The notes under the pieces: model-generated
What the model saw: only the letters and a program-made list of their open reading frames with translations
Told to the model about the DNA's origin: nothing
Databases searched by the model: none
In this document: in pieces, positions 7,980 to 16,826 of the stretch
Layout of the letters: each line of letters opens with the position of its first letter
Numbering within the stretch: position 1 is the stretch's first letter
DNA from: Smittium mucronatum
Lineage: Eukaryota > Kickxellomycota > Harpellomycetes > Harpellales > Legeriomycetaceae
Reading direction: 5' to 3'
Assembly: GCA_001953115.1 (NCBI GenBank)
Contig: LSSL01005856.1
Span: forward strand, 1 to 16,826
Length of the DNA: 16,826 nt
Made by a program: the position numbers and the translations under genes

Positions 7980-10900
7980 CGTGGTTTTTACTAAATTTGA
8001 GATTAATTTAATAAAGGGAAAAAAAAATTTCAATACGAAAATTTTTTTAGATGCAAGCTAGTACTTTTTGAAATATCATTATGCACCAAAAATCCATTTA
8101 CGAATAACTTTTTTGTTTATTAAGTTCTATAAAATGAACTTGGTTTTTAAAAATAAAGGTTGAAGATAATTATTTTTTATTTAATTAAAATTAAAGGACT
8201 TATATTTTAATGTAATTAGGTATAAATTGGTTATTTTATACCTTTATTATTATTAATTTATTAAGGAATTCTAATTTTTCATCAAACTTTCTTATTATTA
8301 ATCAGGAAGATTTTCTAAATTCAATTCACGTTATTAAAAAAAAAATGATATATAGACTTTCTTATCATGTTAATATTTAACTGGGATTAGATCTACATAC
8401 ATGTGTATATCCTCTTTGTAGAAAAAGCTGGTTTGTAAATACTTACATTATTTGGGAAAAAGTGTTAAAAATTTTATAAACCTCAAATTTTAATTATGCA
8501 AATTTATCATAAAGTATGATTTTTTTCATGAGTGAAATATTTTTAATGAGAATTGATTTCTGGTGGTTAGACAGGGTATTATTTAAAAAAAATTTCTAAC
8601 TTTTGTCAAAAATATGAAATTTCAAGACAAAAATTAGTCCCTATAGTTGTTTATCAAATGTAAAATTTCTTAAAAACTAAAAATTAGCCTCTTAAATTCC
8701 ATTTAAAGTGAAAAAATCCATTAATTAAAACACTTTCATTCATCATATTATTTAGAAGATTATTTGTTCAAGTTTTTTTATTTAATTTTTATAATAAATA
8801 TTATACTTTTTGATTTATTAGATCATTTAATATTTAAATTATAAGTTAAGATTTTTTTTTAAAATTCAATTATTAGTTTTATATCAAAAAAAGGAAATAA
8901 AAAATACTATTTATAAATAGTCTTTTCCACCAAATCATTTGTGGTATAACAAATTCTTTAAAAAAAAGCGCCTTTCTTCTAATAAATTTACAGATTAAAA
9001 GTATATTTAGAGATTAAATTGGCCTAGGAGCGAGTTCGTTTTCAATCTTTTTTAAATTTATCTAATTTAAGTCTATATTTAAAGAAAAAAACATTAAAAA
9101 ATAAAATTTAGAAAAAAGAATAATAATACAGATTAATGAGCCTAAATTATGGAAGGTTGTTCTTTTTATAAAAATCTTTAATTATTTTGGGATATATATT
9201 TAAATTTTTTTTATTTATAGGATTTGGTATACCTTTGATACAATCTTGGTAATAAGGAAATAATAATAACTGATAAAAATTTCATCAATTCAAATTCACA
9301 TTTCTATTTGATCCAATAAACTTTAAAAGTCTGTCATGAGAATGTATTAATCTAAAAATTTTATATAAATTATTAATATCTCAGCTGAAAAAAAGAACAA
9401 TTTTTTCATTTCATTTCTTAATAAAAAATCAGTATAATAATATGTACTATAGCATATATGAAGTATTTATCTAAGTGAGGTATTAATTTTAGAAAAATCG
9501 GAGATTTGATTAGTGTTTTTTTAAAAATATTTATGGTAAATTTTATTAATTTTAAGGTATTGTTATTTCTAAGCAATTGGGTTTGATTTTTAATTATTTT
9601 TAAATAAGTTAATATATTTACATACACAGGTAATCTCAAAAATTTAAACTTAACACACAGTATCCATATTAAATATAGCAAGATTTTTCTGAATACCAAA
9701 GCATGCGTAGAAAATTTAATAATATCCTAAATTAGTCTAGAAATCAAAAATAAAATAAAATTATTTGGTGAATATGATAATTTAGAAATTGTTATGAGAA
9801 GATAAAAAAACTTTACGATTATATGAAAAGCTTATATATGTATTAATTTAGGGACCTTGAAATTTCTTAATAATTTTTAATTTAAATTTTTATACCACAA
9901 ATCCAAATGTATTTGTTTTATACATTATTTAATACATTATATATATTTTTAATTTTATTAATAATTAGTACGAGTCAAAAATAGATATAGACAAATCCAA
10001 AAAAATAACTAAAGCTATCGTGAAATAATTTTTGAATTAATTTTATATTTTATATTGAGGTATTAATTGTAGTGCATTTGAATAAACATCATTTTTTATA
10101 AAAAAGAAACAGGTTCTATATTAAGCAATAAAATATACAAAATTAATAATTTTTATAAATCACATTCTAAAGATGGGAATTAATAAATATATAATATTTT
10201 TAAATTCTAGTTTCAAATTAATATAGATTGAGATAAAAAATAAAAATATTTGGTTTAGATTAAATTACTAAATTTTAAATGAAAAAATTATACATTTTTC
10301 ATAATTAGTATTAACATTTGATATTTTGGTTTAACTAGATATTTTAAAAAATATAAAATATAAAAAAAAACTCAATAACTAGCAGTAGTAAATTGCCTTT
10401 TATTAATCCAAATAAAAACTGAAGCTTTAAACACAAATAAAAAGTTAAAGAAGAGTTATTAGTTCCTGTTTTTGAACTTATAAAAAAACCATAAAATGCA
10501 ATAAGATAATTATTGAATTCATATCAAGACTTTAGGTGGAGATTTAATGTTTTTTCATGTATAAATATCCAAATTAAGTCTTAAAATTTAAATAAATAAT
10601 TTAAAATTAATGAATTTTTTGGATTAAATAAATGAAATTAGAGCTGATAAAAACTTTATTAATTATATCTAATATGCTTTAAATTTAATTTAAAAATTTA
10701 TTTATAATTTTGAAGCAACATGCGCAAAAAGTATTATATTTTATTTTATACAAAATATTTTTCATTTTATTGAAATGTTAATTTTAATTGGAGAGACTAA
10801 TTTTTTAAAAATTAAGAATTATTAAATTAATTGTTATTTATTTTTTAACTAAAGAATTTTTTAATTATTTTTAGTAAATATATAAGTAATTATCTTGAAT

Positions 10901-11090
10901 TTAATTTCGGATTATTAGTTTCAAAATGAGATATTTTCTGTTTTACTAACAAAAAAAAAATTTTTTTAATCATAAAATGTGCATAAATTACTAAATTCCA
11001 CAAAAAATAAATCTAAAATAAAATAAACTTCAAAATAGCCTATTAAAATATTAAAATATTCAAATTAACATTTAAACTAACAATAATTAT
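7980..11090. other. AT-rich non-coding stretch
   Basis: About 3.1 kb without a supported gene. TCCTCTTTGTAG, ending at about 8420, is an acceptor-like string without a following exon. A 23-codon ATG frame with Trp-Trp near 8529-8600 ends shortly after a GT-containing GACAGGGTATT. A 93-codon minus-strand frame at 9418-9699 begins at an ATG but is hydrophobic, AT-driven sequence with no motif and is treated as chance. A GC-richer patch lies at 9018-9040. The section 10000-11090 is the plainest, almost pure A/T. Confidence 0.6.
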
Positions 11091-11099
11091 ACTATAATA

Positions 11100-11219
11100 T
11101 GAATTTTTTTCAGAAATTGGGGTTTACGCCTTTGGTTATTATAATCAATTCGCATATATTTTATACCATTTGAAATTTATAATTACTTGTCTAATTATCC
11201 CAATTTCAAAAAAAATTCA
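11100..11219. mobile_element. Candidate 120-bp MITE with terminal inverted repeats
   Basis: The left end (11100-11121) begins TGAATTTTTTT and continues CAGAAATTGGG. The reverse complement of the right end reads TGAATTTTTTTTGAAATTGGG, so about 21-22 bp match with one substitution and one indel. Flanking bases ACTATAATA (11091-11099) and ACTATTTTA (11220-11228) agree at 7 of 9 positions, a possible eroded 9-bp target-site duplication of the length made by Mutator-like transposases. The G-containing GAAATTGGG part makes this inverted repeat less likely to be chance than the many A/T palindromes here. There is no coding capacity. A competing reading is that TTTTTTTCAG at 11104-11113 is a splice acceptor, since one frame runs open from 11098 to a TAA at about 11290. 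Confidence 0.4.
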
Positions 11220-11229
11220 ACTATTTTAT

Positions 11230-12850
11230 AAATTAGCATTTGGGTCATCCCTTTACAATAAAACAAAACAGAAGAAGTTTCAGGAATAAATTAAGTTTCA
11301 CAAGAGCTAAAAAAACTAAGTACTATCGTACAAAAATAAAACAAATAATAGTATTCTCCTTTTGAATACATCCCTCAAATATTAATGTTCTTTAAATGAA
11401 TCCAAATGAAAATGTATAAAAGAAAAAAAATTGTCGGCGAAATTAAAAATTAGAAAAGCATTTTTATTATTATATAATTTTACATGATATGATAAAATTA
11501 TAATTATTTAGACCTTAATTAATCTTTAAAAAGTTGATTGATACTTTTGTAAATTAATTTTCCAAAAGTCTAACAAAAGGATTTTTTCTCAATAAAAGAT
11601 ATAAAAAAATCTGAAGCGCATTTTCACTAATTACCTCGAAACCTGAAAAATTTAAAGATAACTTCATGAATTTTTTTTTTCCTAAATTCGATTTAAAATT
11701 TTAGATAAAAAAAAATAAAGGGATAAGAAATAGTTATATTCTCAAAAAATTAAATTTCCAGTCGATATTACAATTTTAATAATTAAATTGCAATATATAT
11801 GATATTAACCATAAAAAGATTTTGTTTTTTTAACAAAAATTTGTTCATAATCAGTAATTTTTTTGCATTTAAAGAAATTTATATATATATATAAGAGATT
11901 CATATCCAGTTTGAATCTACGGTTTCATATTAATAAATATTTAGTTATGTGTTAAATGAAGAGCTAGTTAAGATCTCAATTTTTCTTGATAATTTAAATT
12001 TCATTATTAACTTTTTATATATATGTAAAACAACAATTTTTTTTAAAAAAATGAAAACAGGTTCAGCTTTATAAGATTTTTGCGCCTAGAATAAACGAAA
12101 AAATAAATTATGCAAAATAATCTTTTATAAAAATCTAATAACTAGCAATTAATTATTAACTATTTATTTGCTCATAGCCTATACATATTTTTTAAATTCT
12201 AAATAATTTTTTTCTAAATATTTCTAATCTTACTTAAAATAGTTATAGAAAATATACATCCTACATAAATATTCGTATGTTTTTTAGTAAATTTTGATTT
12301 TAAAATATTATATCTAACAATTTGTACCTATTTTGAATATTTTTTTTTATTTATAAAATTTAAATAGATTGTAATATTAAAAAAAAATTAGGCATTTTTT
12401 CAATTAAAAAAAACCAAAAAATATTAATACAGCGGCGTAGAGAAGTGCAGAAAATAAAATAAATAAATAATTTGTCAAATTATTTGCCTCAAAATTTTCG
12501 AACCTGCTGATTATCTAAAAATTTTATTGGTCCAAAATTTACAATTATGTTTCTATCCCAAAATTTTATCTTCGAAAAATGCTATTTTAGTTTTGACTTC
12601 ATTTAAAAGATTTGTAACCTAATGATTTTTTACTTTTAAAATTTTATGTTAGAGTTCAAATAAGCTCTTTAAAATGGAAATGGGGATTCAAAACCACACC
12701 CATCCACCAATAATAAAACAATTGTAGATTTTTTTAATTATAAAATTTTTTCTATTATACTTTAAAATATATTATAGTTAATAAAATCAAGTAGAAATTT
12801 AAACAAAGTAAAATGAATAGTTTAATATAGATAAGTATATTAATTAAAAA
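11230..12850. other. AT-rich non-coding stretch
   Basis: No gene is supported. Small GC-richer islands occur at 11236-11256, 11605-11645, 12430-12455 and 12670-12715. The last, with ATGGAAATGGGG and CCACACCCATCCACC, is open for about 18 codons from an ATG but ends quickly at TAG and has no splice context. Confidence 0.6.
11880..11893. repeat. (TA)7 microsatellite
   Basis: Seven uninterrupted TA units. Confidence 0.85.
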
Positions 12851-12857
12851 TAATTAA

Positions 12858-12956
12858 TATCAAAATTTAGTTTGGATGGTTGGAAATGTGAGAACAACTG
12901 TTTTAAGAGTATCACAATTTTCTGAATTTACTTACTGCAACTCTGAATCAACATAA
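12858..12956 (+). other. GC-richer open segment, possible terminal exon or gene relic
   Basis: About a third of bases 12869-12953 are G or C, roughly twice the surroundings. One frame is open from after a TAA (12855-12857) to a TAA at 12954-12956. Its centre reads WMVGNVRTTVLRVSQFSEF, a balanced mix of Val, Thr, Arg, Ser and Gly unlike the Asn/Lys/Ile/Phe translations of most AT-rich frames. AAATTTAG, ending at 12870, could serve as a splice acceptor, making this a terminal exon with its own stop codon. The product is not recognised, there is no ATG near the start, and 32-codon open frames are frequent by chance. Confidence 0.22.
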
Positions 12957-13055
12957 ATATTTTCTAAATAACTTAATTAGATCCCCTCGACTTATAAAAT
13001 TCTTTTTTTTATCTTAAAGTACTATAAATTTTATTATAAAAATATTTAGATATAT

Positions 13056-13069
13056 TTATTATTATTATT
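13056..13069. repeat. (TTA)4 microsatellite
   Basis: Four TTA units with flanking partial units, directly upstream of a run of eight T. Confidence 0.7.
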
Positions 13070-13425
13070 TTCCTTCAAATTTTTTTTTGAATATGAAGAA
13101 TTTTTACATAGAACTGCTGTACCATAAAAAATTTATATTATTTCAAAATATCCTCAGATTTTTCCCACATATACTCACTAATATACACATGTATCACAAA
13201 AAAAAACTACCCAAAGCGATAAATATACTAACAATTCATTTATTTTGGATATTAAGATATCTATTTGAATTTTTATTTCTTTGATGACTCCTTTGATGTA
13301 GTTAGGTCAAATTAAAACAAAACTTTATGTCTAATTATGTCGATAAAATAGATTTAATATTGAAAATAGGTTTTTATTATTACAATATTAATATTTTATA
13401 TGTCTAAAAAAAAAAATTGAAATCA

Positions 13426-13449
13426 ATAGAAGCTAAAAAAGGCTTCTAT
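13426..13449. repeat. Hairpin with perfect 8-bp arms
   Basis: ATAGAAGC (13426-13433) and GCTTCTAT (13442-13449) are exact reverse complements around TAAAAAAG. It is one of the more stable small hairpins here because each arm has three G/C bases. It is too short for a microRNA precursor. Confidence 0.5.
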
Positions 13450-13532
13450 CTTGTAATAGTTGTTTATTATTAAATATGAGGAAAATTCAATGGGAAAAAT
13501 ATTCCAACTAAAATAATTATCCTGAACCCAAA

Positions 13533-13550
13533 AATTAATTAATTAATTAA
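13533..13550. repeat. (AATT)4 tract
   Basis: Four AATT units plus AA, self-complementary and so able to fold. Confidence 0.75.
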
Positions 13551-14084
13551 ATAGATATTTATATATATTATTGATTTTATCTATCGTATAATTTGATAGT
13601 ATTATTGTGATAAGATAAATTATTTTAATTGTTCTATCTTAATTGAATTTAGAAATTCAAAACTTCAGTATTGGTTTTTTTAAAAAGGTTCAAGAGTTTA
13701 AAAACTGTCATTTTATTTATTTATAGTAAATACCACGTTTTTTACCAAATTTTATTATAATTATTATTAATGTGTATTTATTATAAAAATAATCAATATT
13801 GAAATATAACTAGATAAATCTAAAAAAATTAGAGATAAAGTTTTTTAGAGTATATAATTGAAACTAAAGTTATAATTATTATCGAATATTTAGAATCAAT
13901 CAAATAATCAAAACTATTAATCGTATAGTGTTTTAATAAAATGATAATTATAAGATAATAATTTGGCTCATTATTATATCAATATAACTAAATCTTTTAT
14001 AGGAAATAATTTTCTGATTTATATTTTGCATCAGTTTCCTATTTTTGATAAATTCATGAATTATTTAATTGAATCAAATTTATT

Positions 14085-14111
14085 TTTATCTACTAAAAAG
14101 TAGGAGATAAA
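14085..14111. repeat. Bulged hairpin
   Basis: TTTATCTACT (14085-14094) pairs with AGT (14099-14101) and AGATAAA (14105-14111), leaving an AAAA loop and a three-base AGG bulge. The ten pairs are mostly A/T. Significance is doubtful. Confidence 0.35.
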
Positions 14112-14796
14112 TAACTATGAATAGATAATTTATAAGTATAATGTAGAGATGATAACTAAATACGCTCATTTTTTTAATTTTTACGGTTCTTAATTAAAAA
14201 AATTTATTTTTAAATTTATCAAAAGATCTATATTTATACTAGTTTTTAATTTATCATAAGTCGATATAATCGCATTTAAAAACAGATATGATATATTATC
14301 AAAAATAAATACACAGATTATTTAATTTGTCCAAAATTAATAATAGTGGGGGCGAAATGCTATTAAATATTTATTTATATGAATTATTTTACTATAAATC
14401 AGCTATTTGTCATTATTATAATACGATTATCCGTTTTTTATTAATATTGAACTATTTGAGTATTGTATTTTCCAAATATTATGGAAATAATTTTTACAGT
14501 ATAAAAATTTTGTTAGATTTTTATTATGTTAAAATATGTAAGAAAATAGATTTTTTTTTTGGGAAATTCGAGTAAATATAATTTCCTAAAGATAAAAATT
14601 TTATTCCTTTATTCTAAAATAAAATTGGTATTATAGTATATTTTACTTATTAAAAAAAATAATTATGTATTATTATAGCCTAAAAAAAATAATACAAATT
14701 TTCCGCCTGAATATAAATATCTCTGTATAAAATTCTAAATTTAATGCAGAATTATGTTTTCTTAGCTCTTATATTTCTTATAAAAATATTGCTTGT

Positions 14797-14869
14797 TTTT
14801 GATTATTTCAGGCCCCAATATAAAGGATTTTTAAAAATAGCTTTTTATAATTACTAAAAATATATTCAG
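14797..14869 (+). other. Acceptor-to-donor segment without an open frame
   Basis: TTTTGATTATTTCAG, ending at 14811, is among the best acceptor-like strings in the window, and ATATTCAG|GTATAA at 14862-14875 is a good donor. The 58 bases between (from GCCCCAAT) have stops in all three frames (TAA within five to fifteen codons). If spliced, it could only be an untranslated or poison exon. Chance pairing of two splice-like strings is the simpler reading. Confidence 0.15.
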
Positions 14870-14935
14870 GTATAAAATTTTATAAAATATTTGAAGAGAT
14901 GAAAAAAATTCTTATAACTAATAATGAAACATTAA

Positions 14936-14954
14936 ATCACATCACATCACATCA
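14936..14954. repeat. (ATCAC)3.8 microsatellite
   Basis: Three perfect ATCAC units followed by ATCA. Unusual here for containing C, but short. Confidence 0.8.
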
Positions 14955-14959
14955 AACAA

Positions 14960-16180
14960 TTGGATATTGTATATTTTTATTAAATTTATTGTTAAAAGTA
15001 AAATCTCAATTTTTTTTTAAAAAAATTAATTAATTAACCAATATATAAAATTGATATATTAATTGATATTAATAATACGTCAAAAATGAAGTTAATGAAT
15101 TATGTTCTTATAAAAAAAGAAACATAAATATACAGGTCAATATAGAGTTTTTTTACATGTTTTTTTCTAAATAAAAATTATTCTTTTTTATTTTATTTTT
15201 AAAATTTATTTAAAAATAATAAAAATTTTTAAATTTTCTATAAAATACTAGTTATAATGCTAAAAAATTTTAATTGGCACATCTAGTAAAAAAAATCAAA
15301 TAAAGTCCGTTAAAACTCTAGTTTTTTACCAAAGCATTTTTTTCCGAAAGAAAAGTTGTGATTAAAATACGTATTTATACCTTAATTGAATGGGGTTTAT
15401 ATTTTTTATAACCATCTAAAGCTAAATTTGTGGTTTTATCGTTTTGTTAAAGAGATTTTCTTCCACATCAAGTTAAATCTTATATTAATAGCATAAAAAT
15501 ATTCGTTTTTTTTTAAAAAATAAAAAAAGAGAAATTTCCTTGATTTATTTTTGGAGTTTAATATTTTAATATAATAGAGTATATATATACTAATAAAAAG
15601 CAAAAAACATTTAGCCAAATTTTTAGATCGAGCAATAAATTTTTTTTTAAAATTAAATATCTAGTTTTAAATAATGATAACGAATATTTATTTAGATCTT
15701 ATTATTAAAACGTAACTATTTTGATTCAAATAAGATTAGATAGTTATTATTAAAATTAAATTTAGATAGAAATTAGTGAATGTTTAATTTTGTGTTTGAA
15801 TTTTTTTTATTTATAAAGATATAATTTTTCATCATTGAAACCTTTTAAAATATATTTAACTTTATACGCATTTTTTTTATTTGAGCATCTCGTGAAATTT
15901 AGTTCCAATTAGATAGTTTAACAAATAAAATCGAATCAAATTGACTTGATAAAAATCTAACTTTAATTTATGTGTCAAATTAAATAAAAAAAAACGATTT
16001 ATTTGTAATAGGTTAATTTTTAAATCATATTATTAAAAAAAAAAAATTAACCCTTTCAGATCAAAATTAATACATACTCCTATTTGTGTCTTTTAAAAAT
16101 TTCAATCTGCTGAATTACTTGATTTATCCAATAATGTGTAAATATTGTTTCATTATAGATAGCATTTAACAAAAACAAAT
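14960..16180. other. AT-rich non-coding stretch
   Basis: No gene is seen. A 60-codon minus-strand frame (15436-15618) is low-complexity and treated as chance. Near 15890-15960 the motifs CGTGAAATTT, AAATCGAATC and AAATTGACTT have the flavour of eroded plant dispersed repeats. CCCTTTCAG, ending at about 16060, is acceptor-like, and a short frame beyond it at about 16101-16140 includes LDLSNNV, suggestive of a leucine-rich repeat but only about 14 codons long. Confidence 0.55.
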
Positions 16181-16193
16181 CTTATTTTAACAG

Positions 16194-16281
16194 CTTCAGT
16201 TATGAAAATATTATACTTGATAAAATAAATGAAATGAAGAGTACTTGGGATTCAGATTTATACAAGGATACATGTCTTTAA
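16194..16281 (+). other. Candidate exon or eroded coding segment
   Basis: TTATTTTAACAG, ending at 16193, is a good acceptor. The frame that follows (16195 onward) reads FSYENIILDKINEMKSTWDS, then about eight more codons to a TAA at 16279-16281. The mix of Glu, Asp, Lys, Ser and Trp and the use of GAT, GAA and AAG codons look like protein. No family is recognised. The only GT dinucleotides available as donors are weak (AAGA|GTACTT at 16237-16246, ACAT|GTCTTT at 16270-16279). It could be a terminal exon, but another exon candidate follows within about 200 bases on the same strand. Erosion of a gene copy would explain this. Confidence 0.28.
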
Positions 16282-16320
16282 TACAAAATTCTTTTCTATT
16301 ACCGCATATAAGTGGATAAA

Positions 16321-16329
16321 ATATCCTTT
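16321..16329 (+). other. Match to the U12-type AT-AC donor consensus
   Basis: ATATCCTTT is a full match to the 5' splice site of minor-class AT-AC introns. A string of this composition is expected about once by chance in both strands of a window like this. No clear TTCCTTAAC branch site follows upstream of the next exon candidate (only CTTAAT near 16453-16458). Recorded as a low-confidence site. Confidence 0.1.
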
Positions 16330-16396
16330 ATTAAAAGAATAACTGAAATAAAAATCGAAAATTATTAATTATTTTATAATTTTGAAAATAAATTTA

Positions 16397-16539
16397 TGCA
16401 AAGATGATATAAATAACCCTGGAAACCCTATGAGTTTTAAAAAATTGAGAATCTTAATTTTATTTTTGATGAAATACATCAGTCTGATGAAGCAAGAATT
16501 AATCCAAATTTCATGGGTGTAACTTTGCCTGAGAAACGG
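16397..16539 (+). other. Best exon candidate, ending at a splice donor
   Basis: The 57 bases 16483-16539 are about 39% G+C and read SDEARINPNFMGVTLPEKR, preceded by ATACATCAG (acceptor-like, AG at 16481-16482) and followed by CGG|GTAATT (donor GT at 16540-16541). The length is an exact multiple of three. The same frame is open back to 16441 (adding IFDEIHQ before the segment), so the exon may begin earlier. A second frame, open 16352-16519, reads DDINNPGNPMSFKK just upstream. The two protein-like frames meet at a run of six A (16439-16444), as if a one-base indel had split a single exon. No known family is recognised from the peptide. It may be an exon of a live gene, or of a decayed copy if the frame change is real. 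Confidence 0.35.
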
Positions 16540-16639
16540 GTAATTTTATATTTTTTTATTTTTATTGGGAAATATTGATTATAATTCAATTCAAATTGGA
16601 GATTTTTATTTCATTTTGTTACCAAATTTGAATTAAAAT

Positions 16640-16745
16640 TTACTCGTGTAAACCTAAATTGATTTTTTTTTACACGATTTGATACATAAATTAGCGTTTG
16701 GTTTTTATTAACACAATTCGATACAGATTTGCTTAATTTATGTTG
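16640..16745. repeat. Eroded ACACGA/CGTGT-type plant dispersed repeat
   Basis: TCGTGTAAA (16644-16652) and TTTACACGA (16669-16677) are perfect 9-bp inverted arms around a 16-base loop. Within the same stretch, ACACGATTTGATACA (16672 onward) is echoed by ACACAATTCGATACA (about 16711 onward), followed by GATTTGC. This spacing of ACACGA-TTGA-ACA motifs resembles a repeat I remember as widespread in angiosperm genomes (retroelement-derived DNA with ACACGATTCGACACGAATTTGC-like blocks). That match is from memory and unverified. Many C-to-T-type changes relative to the remembered pattern fit an old, AT-drifted copy. Confidence 0.4.
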
Positions 16746-16826
16746 AAAATTATAACTTTTAGATGTTTATTTGAAATAAGAATTAATTTTAAAGTTTTAT
16801 ATTAGCAAAAATTGAAAAAAAAAACA
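16746..16826. other. AT-rich right edge
   Basis: Nothing is recognised. The window ends in an A-rich run, so any exon following the donor at 16540 lies outside. Confidence 0.6.

Larger units (their letters stand above)
13460..14800. other. AT-rich non-coding stretch
   Basis: Nothing gene-like can be supported. An 82-codon + frame at 14327-14575 starts at TTG (its first ATG is at about 14357) and has no motif. The section contains an (AATT)4 tract and a bulged hairpin, listed separately. Confidence 0.6.

Noticed and set aside
9418..9699. 93-codon minus-strand frame rich in Ile, Leu and Lys
   Set aside because: It starts at an ATG (9697-9699) but is low-complexity hydrophobic sequence from AT-rich DNA, with no organised membrane segments and no neighbouring gene.
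12670..12715. GC-rich string with ATTCAAAACCACACCC, briefly considered as a tRNA 3' part or minus-strand B box
   Set aside because: The T-loop consensus is not met and no acceptor-stem or anticodon-arm pairing can be found around it.
13087..13284. 65-codon + frame
   Set aside because: It starts at TTG (the first ATG is two codons later). The composition is only slightly richer in C and there is no recognisable motif.
14327..14575. 82-codon + frame with GGGGGCGAA before an internal ATG
   Set aside because: The G run resembles a bacterial ribosome-binding site, but the window is eukaryotic in character. The protein is Tyr/Ile/Phe-rich sequence typical of AT-driven frames.
5805..15421. Shared 15-mer TATAACCATCTAAAG at about 5807-5821 and 15407-15421
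   Set aside because: In a sequence this AT-rich, several 15-base repeats are expected by chance, and the match does not extend in either direction.
15436..15618. 60-codon minus-strand frame
   Set aside because: Lys/Phe/Ile/Tyr-rich, no motif, and within chance length.
16101..16140. Short frame containing LDLSNNV, reminiscent of a leucine-rich repeat
   Set aside because: It is only about 14 codons, closed on both sides by stops, with no second repeat unit nearby.
1..16826. CRISPR array, tRNA, rRNA, or bacterial operon
   Set aside because: There are no regularly spaced repeats with unique spacers, no cloverleaf with an intact T-loop (GGTTCRANTCC), no conserved rRNA cores, and no tandem coding frames on either strand.
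1..16826. Reduced plastid genome of a parasitic plant
   Set aside because: Such genomes are AT-rich and of similar size, but they are densely packed with ribosomal RNA and ribosomal-protein genes, none of which is seen.

Overview
This is very AT-rich, non-bacterial DNA. Lines counted by hand outside the exceptions below run about 13-23% G+C. No intact protein-coding gene, rRNA or tRNA can be supported in it. The picture fits intergenic or long-intron DNA of a eukaryote, most likely a flowering plant. Three things suggest a plant: a TATA box followed by a C/T-rich leader and a leader-type splice donor near 3590-3700; a patch of ACACGA/CGTGT-type dispersed repeat near 16640-16745 of a kind I remember from angiosperm genomes; and a GC-richer block at 5310-6110 that reads like plant retroelement non-coding DNA. 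So low a G+C content would suit a holoparasite such as Rafflesiaceae (known for unusually AT-rich nuclear genomes and very long introns). That placement is inference, not identification.

Layout: 1-2510 is AT-rich DNA with one hairpin and one GC-richer island (1920-1985). 2510-2750 is a small cluster of simple repeats, a hairpin and a palindrome. 3561-3700 is the promoter/leader candidate, on the + strand. 3700-5310 is featureless. 5310-6110 is the strongest anomaly: lines reach 42-47% G+C, followed by a G-poor A+C-rich tail. 6120-7750 is AT-rich with one splice-like segment. 7755-7970 is a cluster of fold-back sequences ending in an A16 run. 8000-11100 is featureless. 11100-11219 is a 120-bp unit with terminal inverted repeats. 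11220-16000 is AT-rich with short repeats, hairpins and one open GC-richer segment (12858-12956).

The last 650 bases (16190-16826) hold the best hints of coding sequence: two short segments, each next to an acceptor-like AG, with protein-like translations. The second ends at a GT that could be a splice donor. If real, they are exons of a + strand split gene whose remainder lies to the right of the window or in distant exons. The leader at 3590 and these exon candidates are on the same strand, so one very intron-rich gene is possible, but nothing in the sequence ties them together.

Nothing here amounts to a new system. The findings are candidates, and most have chance in AT-rich DNA as a serious alternative.
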